Part shown: positions 37,190 to 48,333 of the stretch, piece by piece
Numbering within the stretch: the stretch's first letter is position 1
Layout: the number at the start of each line of letters is the position of its first letter
Assembly (NCBI RefSeq): GCF_964204865.1
Contig: NC_135258.1
Coordinates: 9,291,001-9,355,000, forward strand
From: Styela clava
Lineage: Eukaryota > Chordata > Ascidiacea > Stolidobranchia > Styelidae
Reading direction: 5' to 3'
DNA length: 64,000 nt
Notes under the pieces: model-generated
What the model was told of the DNA's origin: nothing
Database searches by the model: none
What the model saw: only the letters and a program-made list of their open reading frames with translations
Translations under genes and position numbers: made by a program

Positions 37190-39632
37190 ATGCAACACGA
37201 CGATGTAAGTAATTTATTTTTCTTCAGTCACCCTAATGCCTTCAATAATCTTACAATCTACGACATGACAATCTATTGAACGTTTTTTACAGGTTATTTG
37301 GGATGTCATTGGAAACAAGCAATTTTGCTCCTATAAAGCAAAGTAAGTGTGTTTTCTGTCTAATGAATACCACCCTTCATTTCCATCAGTATGTTCAGAA
37401 CAGCTTCATTTTATAATATCTTTTTTCAGAGCAATCACATCAAAAACACAAAGATTTTGTAAAAATGAATATAATTTGACGGGACTTTGCAACAGGGGCT
37501 CATGCCCGTTGGCTAACAGCCAGTATGCTACTATAAAAGAAGAGAAAGGTTTGTAATGTAGTATTTTCACATTTCCTATAATAGCCTTATGTTGTAATAA
37601 TAAATATTTTAAAATGTTACTCTAGGTGTTTGTTATCTTTATATGAAGACAATTGAAAGAGCAGCTTTTCCTGGAAGATTATGGGAAAAAGTAAAGCTAT
37701 CAAGAAACTATGAAAAAGCATTGGAACAAATTGATGAAAATTTAGTATATTGGCCGTACTTTTTAAGACATAAGTGTAAACAACGCTTCACAAAGATATA
37801 TCAATATTTGATCAGAATTCGAAAGTTAACTTTACGAAGGCAGTAAGTATATTTATTGTAGCTCAATAAATATTTCCCAATCAATATTTTACAAAATCAA
37901 ATAATATATTTAATAAGTGTTACTGCATCGCATGAAGTTTAATTATTGACCAAACAGTCAAATTGAGGGCTTGATGGTCAGGCAATATTAGGGGAAACTC
38001 AACCTAAGCGAGTCTTCTTCAATCATCTACCATAGAAATAAGTCAACACTCTTAAAGTAAACAGCCCGAATTGAGTATTAATGATATTGAATAGAAAAAA
38101 ATCATACATGTTTGAAGAAGCGTAGTTCTTACCACTTCATGGCAGCTCCTGCCACGAATGTACTGCGGCGTCTCTTGCCATGGTTTTATGGCGCTATTAC
38201 CTGTATATTTACAAAGTCATGTACAATATTTTAGTTTATCATGCGGAAATATAACTACTTGAACCTAAACCTAACCCCAAATACATCAAAACTGTATTCA
38301 TAAATAAAGCGTTTCAACTTACCCAACATTTACATGCCGTGGTTCAGCAGCAAAATTGGTGGTATTCGATTTGCTGCCGTATCCACGGCAGCTTGCTATT
38401 GGTTTGTGGCAGCTAAAAAGTCAGTAGCGCTATTGGTCATAGCGGCTATGGATTTGCGACAGCTCTAGACGCCACAAAATACTTGAAACTGCACTTGTGT
38501 TTTAAAGGATAAATCTGTTTTTAATATTTTCAGGAAAAAATTAGTGCCTTTGAGTCGGAAAGTAGAACGAAGAGAAGCAAGGCGGGAAGTATGACTAATT
38601 TATTATTGAATTCACTTACCAAGAAAAATTCTGTTAAACTAATCATTTTTATTTCATCTTTTCAGCAAAAAGCGTTAGTTGCTGCACAATTGGAGAATGC
38701 AATAGAAAAAGAATTATTGGAAAGATTAAAGCAAGGAACGTATGGAGATATTTATAATGTATCAGTCACTGCATTTGATAGAGCTTTACAAAAAGATGAA
38801 GCCGAGTCTGAGAGTGAAGACGAGGAAGAAACTCAGGCGGTAATGTTTGTTCAAAAATGAAACTTTTGCTCTGGTATTTCCTGAGTAATCTAAATTTGAG
38901 TTATTTTCATCACAGGAGGTGGAATATGTAGCTGATGACGAAGTGGATGAAAGTGATCTAGAGGTGAGATTTATTTATATCTGTCTATTTTGTAATCAGT
39001 AACAATGAATACATGAAGTTTCGTTTAATTTCTACCTACCCTAAATTTTCAGGACTAAATATGCCTTTCCCGGCGTTGCAAAGATGTGCTTTGGCGTTAG
39101 TTAGCTCTATAGATTTTCGTATCTTTTGATGAAATAAAGCCACTCAATACATACACTAACTTTCCAAAAGTCAGGCCATGTTGGCCTCAATTGAATTTAT
39201 GCTTGCCTGTCTGTAATTCTACCTTTATGGTTTCTGACATGCTATACTACTATATGATGAAATAATCAGTGTCTTGCATATGTATATGAAAATGTCTATA
39301 AGTTGCTTGTAACTGCACGAATCTATTTATCTTTGATGTTCAAGAATTCGGATCAGTGTTGTATATGTATATTCCACTAATAATTTTCTAGCTTATGCCA
39401 AAATAAATTGCTAACAGTAAGCTAGAATATGATTGAGATTAGCAAAAATTCATGGACATGATTCTTGATATCATTCTTTCATCAGGATATTGAAGATCTG
39501 ACATCAGAAGGAGAGTCTGAAGAGGAAACCGAGAAGGAAACAAAATCTGCATCGAAAAGAAAACATTTAGAAATAGAATATGAAACTGAACCCAGTACAA
39601 GTAAAACTAAAAGAGAGGCACTAACTTTTTGA
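37190..39632 (+). CDS. MAK16: MAK16 homologue, 60S ribosome biogenesis factor, 8 exons
   Basis: Exons 37190-37204, 37293-37342, 37430-37548, 37626-37842, 38534-38588, 38666-38839, 38916-38963 and 39486-39632 join in frame to 274 residues. The first exon has only five codons (MQHDD), matching the known start of the family. The conserved core follows: [15 protein letters not shown], the cysteine-rich [32 protein letters not shown], then [19 protein letters not shown] and [18 protein letters not shown]. The central part has [20 protein letters not shown]. The tail is acidic (runs of E/D from about residue 200) and then Lys/Arg-rich, as usual for nucleolar proteins. MAK16 acts in the nucleolus in early 60S pre-ribosomes, with RPF1 in yeast. 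It is head-to-head with TAF5 and tail-to-tail with TTI2, whose stop lies 240 bp away. Confidence 0.97.
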
Positions 39633-39871
39633 AACACGGATTATGACAATGCTCAAAATGTGCAACTATTCCCAATGTGATGAAATACCATCTCCACGAT
39701 ATAGACTGGACTAAGCAGAGGTGGCAATCAGTTGTTGGATTTTTTTGCCATATTGACTTAACGCCAGATCTGTTTCAGCTTCTAACATCTGTGCAGTCTC
39801 CTGTTTGCATAAATGATCAATATGGTATATTAAAAAAAGTGCGAGAAATTATGATTCATTTGATCCTGAAA

Positions 39872-42451
39872 TCATGGACCTACCAGGATAAGTTCTTTAG
39901 AAAGCATTGAAAGTTTCATCGTTGTGTCAATGATGGCATTCACGATTTTCTTTTTCCCATTTTCATTGCATCCTTTCCACCTCCAATCATCATTTTCCAG
40001 GTTATAAAGTGCTCTTATTAGAAATCTTAACATTGCTTCACAGTGATGTTCTAGTCTAAGAGAATGACAAATTGTATTAGAATGATAAAGACTAGTAGTA
40101 CAGGATAGTTTTTGAATATACCTATCATCAATATAGCAGAATAATAATTGATTTTAATCTTGCGTTTAAATAGCATACATTCTCCCCCTACATTCTCTTT
40201 CATATACTTGCAAGCAGGTAAATGTAGTCCTATGATATTCGATCAGTAAGACTTCACTCACCTTGGCCATGCGGCATCAACCATTTTTGAAATTACGTCA
40301 ATGCAGCTCAACATTGTTTGAATATCGGTACTTTCTATTCCGTAATCCAGAACAATTATAATTTTCTTAATATGACCAATACTTTGAATTCCCATTCTTG
40401 ATACAAAGAAAGGCAGTGCAGAGGAATAAACTCTGGAAGGTACAGAAGATGTTTCGAATTACCAGGTCAGCCGTAGCTGTTTAATAGATGCAGACAACAA
40501 ATATCATCCAATGCTAAAAGCTAAAAATATTTGGCATATAAAGTTTGAGAAGTGACTTTCCCTGTTACTAGAACTTTCAAAAGAGATGAAAATTCTAATT
40601 TTTTGTCAACCCAATAATTTCAGGTGTACTAGGGTATTTAACTGCAGGTACTTTCTTCTTGTTTACTTTCTATTACGGATCTGTACCAGGATGCGTGACT
40701 GAGATAGTATTATGAAGATAAATAAAAATAACTTAATCTTCTTCCACGAAGCAATATCTTGTGTTATCTGAAGAAGTTAGACTGTGATCTAACTAACGAA
40801 AGCTCATAAATATACTTGATATTTTGTGGAAAGAAATTATGTTATTTTTATTTAGCAATAATTTCACCCATGATCTAATCATAATGTAATTGAGGACTAA
40901 ATGTTTATTAAAAATTCATCCTTATCAATGGTTTTATTTCGTAAATCAAATATAATTCACCTTTTCACTAAATTGTCACTCGACAAATGAAAGTTATTCA
41001 GAACAATTTCAAAGCACTCATCATGCCTTGGAATACTGCATCCACGCTTCCGCATCATTTCAGATTCTAAGCAATCCAGAGATTGCATAATACACGAAAT
41101 CAGAACTTTGGAGACGTCAGAATCTCTGGTATACAACTTTTTCACCAAGGCATCATGAATCACTTCTGCTCTCCCTCTGAACCTGAATGATTTCAACGCA
41201 GTAGTCGTTAACTTATATATTCTAAGCATTGGCTATTTCCGTCTGTATCTTACCCACCTTATTTCAGCTGGGGGGACTTCATGTAAAATGTGCTTCATAC
41301 ACTTTAGTCCCATTATTGTGTTTTTCGGAACAAAATCATCTACCATCAGTAATGTGAATGGAATGAACATGTCAAGATTTTCTGTTAGAATGTCTCCATT
41401 TGCCCTCAGCAGAAGATAAATGAAGAGTGATTTGGCAGCAGTGGACTCTTTCCATTGTTCCCTTCAAAAAATGTGAAATTTAATGATGTTCTGCATGAAA
41501 CACCACATAAAATGAAGTCTAATTGGTGTAGTATATAGTAGTCATCAAAATCTTATAATAGTATCTGTAAAGATCACTTCATATTCCTAGCTTTTAATAT
41601 AAAATTGCGGAGAATGAAGTAGATCAAGTCGAGTAATTAGTTGAACAACATTTGCATCCACTCATCATTTAATATTGATTCAATTTCTGAGCTATTTAAT
41701 GTGAAATTTAATGATGTTCTGCATGAAACACCACATAAAATGAAGTCTAATTGGTGTAGTATATAGTAGTCATCAAAATCTTATAATAGTATCTGTAAAG
41801 ATCACTTCATATTCCTAGCTTTTAATATAAAATTACGGAAAATGAAGTAGATCAAGTCGAGTAATTAGTTGAACAACATTTGCATCCACTCATCATTTAA
41901 TATTGATTCAATTTCTGAGCTATTTATGCCAACCTGTTTAGCAAGGAAACTTGCTTTTTCAATCTGCTTTTAAAAATTTCATTGCTCCTATCTTCCAGGG
42001 CGTCTCCCACGCTTCGATATCCGCCAATATTTATAAAACTCGATATTGTTTGATTTCCACATGATTCAGTGTGCCGGTCGCACCAATAGTTCACTTCTTG
42101 TTGTGTTTGAGCACAAAGTTTTATGTAATGAAAGAAACATCTGGAAAATACTTCAGTTCTATAATCTTGATCGCACGTTTCCAATTCCTTCGTAATTCCA
42201 TTTAGGACATGACATACCAAACAAGCAAGAGTACATGCTTTGGAGTTTTTCTCTTCAAGAGCACCTTTTACATGATGCTGAGGTGAGATGGAGAGACTTC
42301 CTACAAGTCGATCAACAATATCCGAAAGTTTTTGTGCATCATATAGGATGTAGCTTAGTTCTGGTTTCAGAAATTCTTTTATCTGATGGATCTTTTCATT
42401 GTTGGACACACATTGCCCCAATTTCTCTGACAACCTTGCCAAATCCATCAA
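39872..42451 (-). CDS. TTI2: TELO2-interacting protein 2, 5 exons
   Basis: Exons in gene order: 42451-41934, 41461-41258, 41182-40961, 40432-40262, 40055-39872. All junctions keep frame, giving 432 residues, shorter than the human protein (about 508). The protein is helical-repeat throughout. Alignable TTI2 parts are MVDDFVPKNTIMGLKCMKHI followed by LHEVPPAEIR (exon 2), GRAEVIHDALVKKLYT (exon 3), LPFFVSRMGIQSIGHIKKI and SKMVDAAWPR (exon 4). TTI2 forms the TTT complex with TELO2 and TTI1, which with HSP90 stabilises PIKK kinases such as mTOR, ATM and ATR. The N-terminal exon is poorly conserved and is assigned by frame continuity. Intron 1 is made of a 228-bp tandem duplication. The last exon has an internal CTG|GTAGGT near the stop that could serve as an alternative donor. 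Proximity to MAK16 supports the identification. Confidence 0.85.
41471..41926. repeat. Tandem 228-bp duplication filling TTI2 intron 1
   Basis: 41471-41698 and 41699-41926 are nearly identical direct copies (a visible difference is 'gcggagaatg' against 'acggaaaatg'). Intron 1 spans 41462-41933, so the two copies are nearly the whole intron. High identity points to a recent event or an assembly artefact. Confidence 0.95.
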
Positions 42452-43008
42452 CTTATAAATTATATTTCACTAACAGAGTATAAATATATTATTGGTTATG
42501 CAAAGCCAAAAAGCATAATGTTTCAGTATTTTCTCAAAGATAACAGCTTACCAATACGAGGATAAGTCACCTAATAATATACCACCAAAATAAAGATGTT
42601 TTACGATCTGATTCTCATTACATACATGATTAATCTTGTACAAATGTGTGCTATTTATTCTTTGTTTGCAATGGGAAATTGCATTGCTGTTTGAATCCAG
42701 AAACCGTATTCGATACTACCATAGGTTGCTGGTGTATCGTTTTTATGCGCTTTGATATCCAATAAAGTGTATACCATTCCGCATAGTGTAGTCATATTCA
42801 ATTTTGTTTGTTCGTTTATCATCGGCGTCTCGTGTTATCCCGGCTTGCACTGCGACGCTTCGTTTACAATTTAAACCACGCTCCGAGTCAACAACAAATG
42901 TAACAGCAAGAGCGCGAGCGATGGATGCAAGAGTAGCCTTTTTCATTTTTTCCGTAAACCGACATCGCTGTCGCGTGAACTGCATTTGCGTTGCGAGGTG
43001 GCCGGGGA
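42452..43008. promoter_or_regulatory. Shared upstream region of TTI2 and the FMO gene
   Basis: 557 bp separate the divergent start codons. The half nearer the FMO gene is noticeably richer in CpG (about 42800-43010) than its surroundings, consistent with a promoter. No specific factor site is claimed. Confidence 0.45.
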
Positions 43009-44354
43009 ATGAGGCGCGTTGCTGTCATAGGAGCGGGGGTTTCTGGGCTTTGTGCGGCCAAGCATCTCTTAAATCAATCACTGACGCCGGTTGTTTACGA
43101 AATGACTAAAAGTATTGGGGGAATTTGGGAGTATGATCCCGCGCCTTCATCTCATTGCTCCATTTATGAAAGCTTGGTTACCAATCAACCAAAACAAATC
43201 ATGGAACTTTCAGATCACAAATTCCCCAAAGACACTCCAACATTTTTGAGCCACAAGTTAGTGTTAGAGTATCTGAAAAGCTACTGCGATAAATTCAATC
43301 TGACTAATTATATCAAGTTCGGACACAAGGTAGAGCTCGTGACCCCCATAGCTCCAGGCGATGGGAACAGCGTTAGGTGGAAAGTTGAATTATTGGAATT
43401 AGAAAGTCAACGACGAATACCGAAAGAATTCGATTACGTTTTAATTTGTAATGGGCATAACACGGAACCTAACCTACCACTTATTCCCGGTGAGGAATTT
43501 TTTTGTGGGGAAATACTGCACAGCGGTTCATACCGACGTCCCCAAGAGTTTGGAGGAAAGGATGTTCTTTTGCTAGGTTCTGGACCATCTGGAGTGGATA
43601 TTGCGCTTGATGTGGCAAAGGTAGCAAGACATGTGTATCTCAGCCACAAAATATCACCACTAACCAGCAAACTACGTCCAAATATCTATGAGGTGATTAT
43701 TTTTATATGCTTCAATAATTTTATAGAACTGTACTATGTTCCACAGTTCTAAAACCAGTCTTTTATTGAATTCCTTAGATGCCAAATATTGAAAGATTCA
43801 ATGATGATGGCGAAAGCATTACATTCATTGGTGGAGAAACGAAAAAAGTATCTGTAGTAATTTATTGCACAGGATATTTATTCAACTTCCCATTTTTGGA
43901 TGAAAATTGTGGAATTCTTTATAAAAATAATCATGTAACTCCGTTGTATAAACATATAGTAAATATCAACTATAACAGCATGTTATTTATTGGAATACCT
44001 GTTAAAATTCCTGTTTTCAAAATACTAGATTTACAAGTGGCATACGCAGCTGCGTTAGTTGCAAAAAAATTTATTCTTCCTCCTAAACAGAGCATGCTTT
44101 TAGATGAGGAAAATGATTTTAATAAGCGAATACAACTAGGGTGGCCTGGTAGACATGCCCATGTAATGTCTGGAAGAGTGTTTAAATATGCTGATTACTT
44201 GTCTCATACAGCAGGTGTTGATTGTATTCCCGAAAATATAAAAAATCTATATGATTTTATATTAGATCATAGAAAAAAAAATCTGTGTTCATTTAAAAGT
44301 GAAGTTTATCGTTTAAATGAAAATAATGAATGGCAAGTGAAAAACAACGATTGA
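43009..44354 (+). CDS. Flavin-containing monooxygenase, 2 exons
   Basis: Exons 43009-43692 and 43779-44354 join in frame to 419 residues. The start is the ATG at 43009, giving MRRVAVIGAGVSGLCAAKHL with the FAD-binding GxGxxG at residues 8-13. Further motifs are GGIWEYD after the first fold, the family fingerprint around FFCGEILHSGSY near residue 165, the NADPH-binding GSGPSG near 193, and VIYCTGYLFNFPF in exon 2. These mark a class B flavin monooxygenase that oxidises soft nucleophiles (N or S) with NADPH and O2. There is no C-terminal membrane anchor like that of vertebrate microsomal FMOs, and the length is closer to insect and plant FMO/senecionine N-oxygenase-like proteins. Substrate cannot be told from sequence. 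A polyadenylation signal AATAAA follows at about 44467. It is head-to-head with TTI2. Confidence 0.93.
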
Positions 44355-44867
44355 GTGTACTGCCCCATTGCCTCTATCTGAAACCTTTTGGTTTTGGGTA
44401 TATATGCTAAAAGCTAATCAAATCTTAATTATAGTTTGTTTTTAAATATGTGAGAATTGGAATCAATAATAAATGATCCATGATAAGCACTATCAACAAC
44501 TAGCTGGAACGTAATCATGTTTGAATCTTGACGATGATAAAGTTATTGCAGTATTCGGAAATAAAAAAAATTATTGTTCACAGTTATATAAAGTTTTAAG
44601 AATTTTACGTACAATCCTTATAATTTAAAGAAATGTATAGGGTTATTCATGCCTATATTGAAAATGAAGAAATTATCGTTCATGATTATATACCGGTATA
44701 TATGATAATTGATAATATTGTATTTTTTACTTGCTATTAACAATAATTTTCATATATAATGCTATATGTTAGATTGCATTAGAAAATCCAATAATATTTT
44801 ATACAATCCTTTAATTTTCAGTAGAATATATATGTTTTATTACATTGTGCTGAGTCCACTGAAAACA

Positions 44868-45215
44868 ATGGACAATAGCTTGGTAGTCAGACGGAAAAAG
44901 CCACGCCGTTTTCAAGAAAAATGGACTGAGAAATACATGTTTATTCCATCTGGAGGCAAGATTATATGTCTCATTTGTATGAAAGAATTATCGGTTTTAA
45001 AAGACTACAATTTGAAAAGGCATTACATGTCAAAACATGAAAAATATTCACATATGGATGTAGATTTACGTAGAAAAATGATTCTGGAACGCAAAAGTCT
45101 CATTTCCGTACAAGGATTGAAAGATGTCGAAGTACTAAGCTTAGAGAACGACAGTTTGGAAAGCATAACAAGGTACATTTGCATGATTTTAAATCTCGCA
45201 TTTAGGAAATACTAA
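44868..45215 (+). CDS. Short protein with one BED/SPIN-DOC-like zinc finger
   Basis: An ORF of 115 residues starting MDNSLVVRRKKPRRFQEKW. One zinc finger is clear: CLIC, 13 residues, then HYMSKH (C-X2-C...H-X4-H). The KPRRFQEKWTEKYMF lead-in resembles the N-terminus of hAT-transposase-derived proteins such as GTF2IRD2/ZBED5-like and of SPINDOC. A splice acceptor (TTTTCAG) lies at 44820, and AATAAA follows the stop at about 45252, so this could be a small complete transcript. Alternatively the word AAG|GTACAT at 45171 is a donor to an exon I could not find, and this is the first exon of a longer or broken domesticated transposase gene. No catalytic domain is present before RPIA. Function unknown. 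Confidence 0.5.
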   Translation: MDNSLVVRRKKPRRFQEKWTEKYMFIPSGGKIICLICMKELSVLKDYNLKRHYMSKHEKYSHMDVDLRRKMILERKSLISVQGLKDVEVLSLENDSLESITRYICMILNLAFRKY

Positions 45216-45952
45216 AGTTATTGTGGTGTGCCATACCATTGAACTATACAATCAATAAAACAGATTATTAATATAGTGTTAATCGCGTAGAAAGATGTGT
45301 GTATTGATTATGGATTAGAAAGATATCAGTTTCTATCTAGATTCATTGCTGAGATTTATAGCATCGCATAACGCCTAATTGATGTCATGTATATTTAACA
45401 CATATTTATTTATTTTTGTCATTCCTATGCTTGTATTTCTTAATCATTCTTTAAATGTAAATCACTGATTTCGTGCTATATTTGTTTTAAAGATTTGTGA
45501 TGTTCTTTTGTTCGCCTACCTAAGTCTCGCCCTATCTATATCCAACATGTTTTATACTTGATTTTCTCTCACGCTTGCTCTTCAGTATTCAGCTTTTCAA
45601 ATAAAATGCAGAAAACATAACAAAAAGCACACTCTCATAAACAAAGAATGTGTGAATATATAAGGAAGCATAGACTATTTTAATTCACTGTCAAAGATGC
45701 TCGAATTTCATGATTACAAATTGAATGATGTCACCCTTCAATTTGAATTATGAGCAAAAATTTTTAAAAAAGGAACATTTAAATATGACTAAGAACAAAT
45801 ATCTTAATGCCTCGGAGATTTTGCATGTAGGTCTATATTTCTTATCTTTCTGCATTTTGATTTGAAGGACAACACAATGTGATGCATGTTCTTTTTTATC
45901 TAAATCCCTATTGCTTATATATCATATTGATAAGATATTTCATACCATTATA

Positions 45953-46062
45953 GGACCTCCTGAAGCATGCGCACCAAGATGGCACACAACCTAAACTCAG
46001 GTTGTGTACCAGGTTAGGGTTCAGGTTATGCGACATTTTGGTGCACATACTTCAGGAGCACC
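45953..46062. mobile_element. 110-bp palindromic MITE, copy B, with 8-bp TSD
   Basis: Inverted relative to the copy at 10488-10597. The ends GGACCTCCTGAAGCATGCGC and the inverse of GGTGCTCCTGAAGTATGTGC are flanked by perfect 8-bp CCATTATA at 45945-45952 and 46063-46070. An 8-bp TSD suggests a hAT or P-like origin. It lies 130 bp upstream of the RPIA start codon. Confidence 0.92.
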
Positions 46063-46192
46063 CCATTATACATTTATCTTTATCGAAAAAGTATAAACAA
46101 GTTAAATCAGGTTTAACAAAAGCATGACAAAAGCAGTTCACTTTTTGATTCAGAATAAATACATACTAATAAATTGATCTAATTAACTATTA

Positions 46193-48333
46193 ATGAACAA
46201 GTTTTTACGCATCAGCTCAGTGTTGCTCAAGCCAAAATTGAAACCACCGATATCCTGGAAAATGGAATCTTTGGCAACAACAAATGGTGTTTCAGAAGCA
46301 AAAAAATGGGCTGCGGTCCGTGCTGTTGATATTCATGTGCAGGTTTGTACAGATCAAAATATCGCAAATATTTTTTTTTGAATTTGAAAAAAAAAATTTA
46401 AATTTTGTAAGCTGTGACTATCATACCAGGGAATAAATTGAAAATACAACCAGAAAGATTTTCCCACAATTAGTTGCTACTTCTCTGGTACAATGTTTGG
46501 GAATAAGCTGCAAAACTCAGAAAAATCATGGCTTAAGCTACCTTTTCAATATATGACTATCCGTTATTTTCTTGCATAATGCAATACTGCATTTTGGCAC
46601 ACAAATCACAGAAAAATGATAGTATCCATATATTGTACGCACAGCCGATTTCTGTTCTCCCTCGCGCCGCCGGCCTTGCCTTTTTTACACATGGTTTTAA
46701 TCTCAAACAAATGTTTGCAGTTGTACTAATCTGCGTTACGTAACCTTTCTTATTGTGGCATTACATAGATACTTGTTATGGTTTAGAACACTCAATGCAT
46801 TGGGATTGGAAGTGGATCAACAATAGTTTATGCAGTTCAAAGAATTGCCGAAAGAGTGAAAGAAGAAGATTTGCTTGTTACTTGTGTACCAACATCATTT
46901 CAAGCTCGTCAACTCATCATAGAAAATAACCTTGTTCTTGCTGATCTTGATACAAATCCGATTTTGGATGTTGTTATTGATGGTGCAGATGAATTTGACA
47001 ATGATTTGACTCTAATAAAAGGTGGAGGGTAAGTACTAGATTTTTACTTTAAAATCTTGACAGGCAAAATCTAGTGGTAATAAAAATAACCACAGAATAA
47101 TTAAGACACTTGGATTTGTTGATCAACTTAGGCATACCTCCTTACTAGAAAATGCTTTTCTACACATGAAAGTACGCACGACTTTCCAGGAATTTACCCA
47201 AGCAAGGTTGCAATTTGTTAGCTCTCAAGTGGAATTGAAAGTCAATGGTAAACTATTTGTAAGAAACCACTAATGCAATGCCCTAAGAACTATTTTTGGA
47301 TTTGTTTTGTTATACAATAAACCAGTGGGTAGGATATGCAAAGCAGAAAGTGTGTCTGTGCATACACCATGCACAACCATATTGTTCGCATAAAATGAGG
47401 TTGAAATATGCTGTTCTGTTGTTTACAGACCATCCTTTTTTACAGGGGTTGTCTTACTCAAGAAAAGATTGTTGCATATTCAGGGAAGGAATTTGTAATT
47501 GTCGCGGACAACAGGTATGTTCACTTCAAGCGGTAAAAGAGAATAAAGCAAAAATTGCCATGTCTAATAAAATTCTTTTTTCAACAGTAAGAAATCGGAC
47601 AAACTTGGTGATAACTGGAAGAGGGGCATCCCGATTGAGGTGATTCCAATGGCAAGAGTGCCCGTCACAAAGTCCATTACCTACATGTTTGGAGGAGAAG
47701 TTATTTTAAGGATGGCAAAAAGTAAAGCGGTATGTCCTAAATGTTCAGATTTCATAATTATCTGGCATTGATTGATATTCTTGGTCAAGTATGAAATGCT
47801 AGTTGATGCAAAGCAATTGCACACGAGCCACGAAAGTTCTGAAGTTTTAAAAACACATGACTGCTTCTCCTGATAGCCTCGCACAATTTTCACCCTAAGC
47901 TAGACGCATTTAAAGTATTACAGTAAGTATTACAACTTGTGCAGCTGACCTAATAATCAGATCTGCCAATAAAGAAAGAAGCCCTTTGTGCAAATGGCAG
48001 TTGGCCGTCCTAATCTTTCCAAGCAATTCTAAACAATTTCCTTCTTGCTTCTCAGGGTCCTGTTGTGACTGATAATGGAAACTTTATATTGGATTGGAAA
48101 TTCAAGAAGCTGCATGACTGGACCGAAGTGCATAAAGAAATTAAACTTATCCCAGGTTAGTTCGTAGCCATCATATTTATTCCAATAAATAAACTCAAAA
48201 GATTTGTCACCTAAACCAAACATTTATTTCATGAACAGGAGTGGTAGAAACTGGACTTTTTGTCGACATGGCAAAGTGTGTTTACGTCGGTCATCCAGAT
48301 GGTACAGTGGAAGTCATACATGCCAAAATTTGA
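46193..48333 (+). CDS. RPIA: Ribose-5-phosphate isomerase A, 6 exons
   Basis: Exons 46193-46342, 46787-47028, 47446-47514, 47588-47729, 48056-48155 and 48239-48333 join in frame to 265 residues. Family motifs are in order: [13 protein letters not shown] (phosphate-binding loop, near residue 54), [11 protein letters not shown] near 83, [20 protein letters not shown] (active-site Asp residues, near 111), [20 protein letters not shown] near 132, [10 protein letters not shown] near 165, [10 protein letters not shown] near 205 and [12 protein letters not shown] near 235. The enzyme interconverts ribose-5-phosphate and ribulose-5-phosphate in the cytosolic non-oxidative pentose phosphate pathway. 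The first 25 residues before MESLATT are unlike the core, and the start could instead be the second ATG near 46262. The last exon overlaps, on the other strand, the final exon of PTGES2. AATAAA at 48590 is a likely polyadenylation signal. Confidence 0.96.

Noticed and set aside
38100-38480. Possible MITE in MAK16 intron 4 with GGCAGC words in both orientations
   Set aside because: I could not define matching termini or a target duplication.
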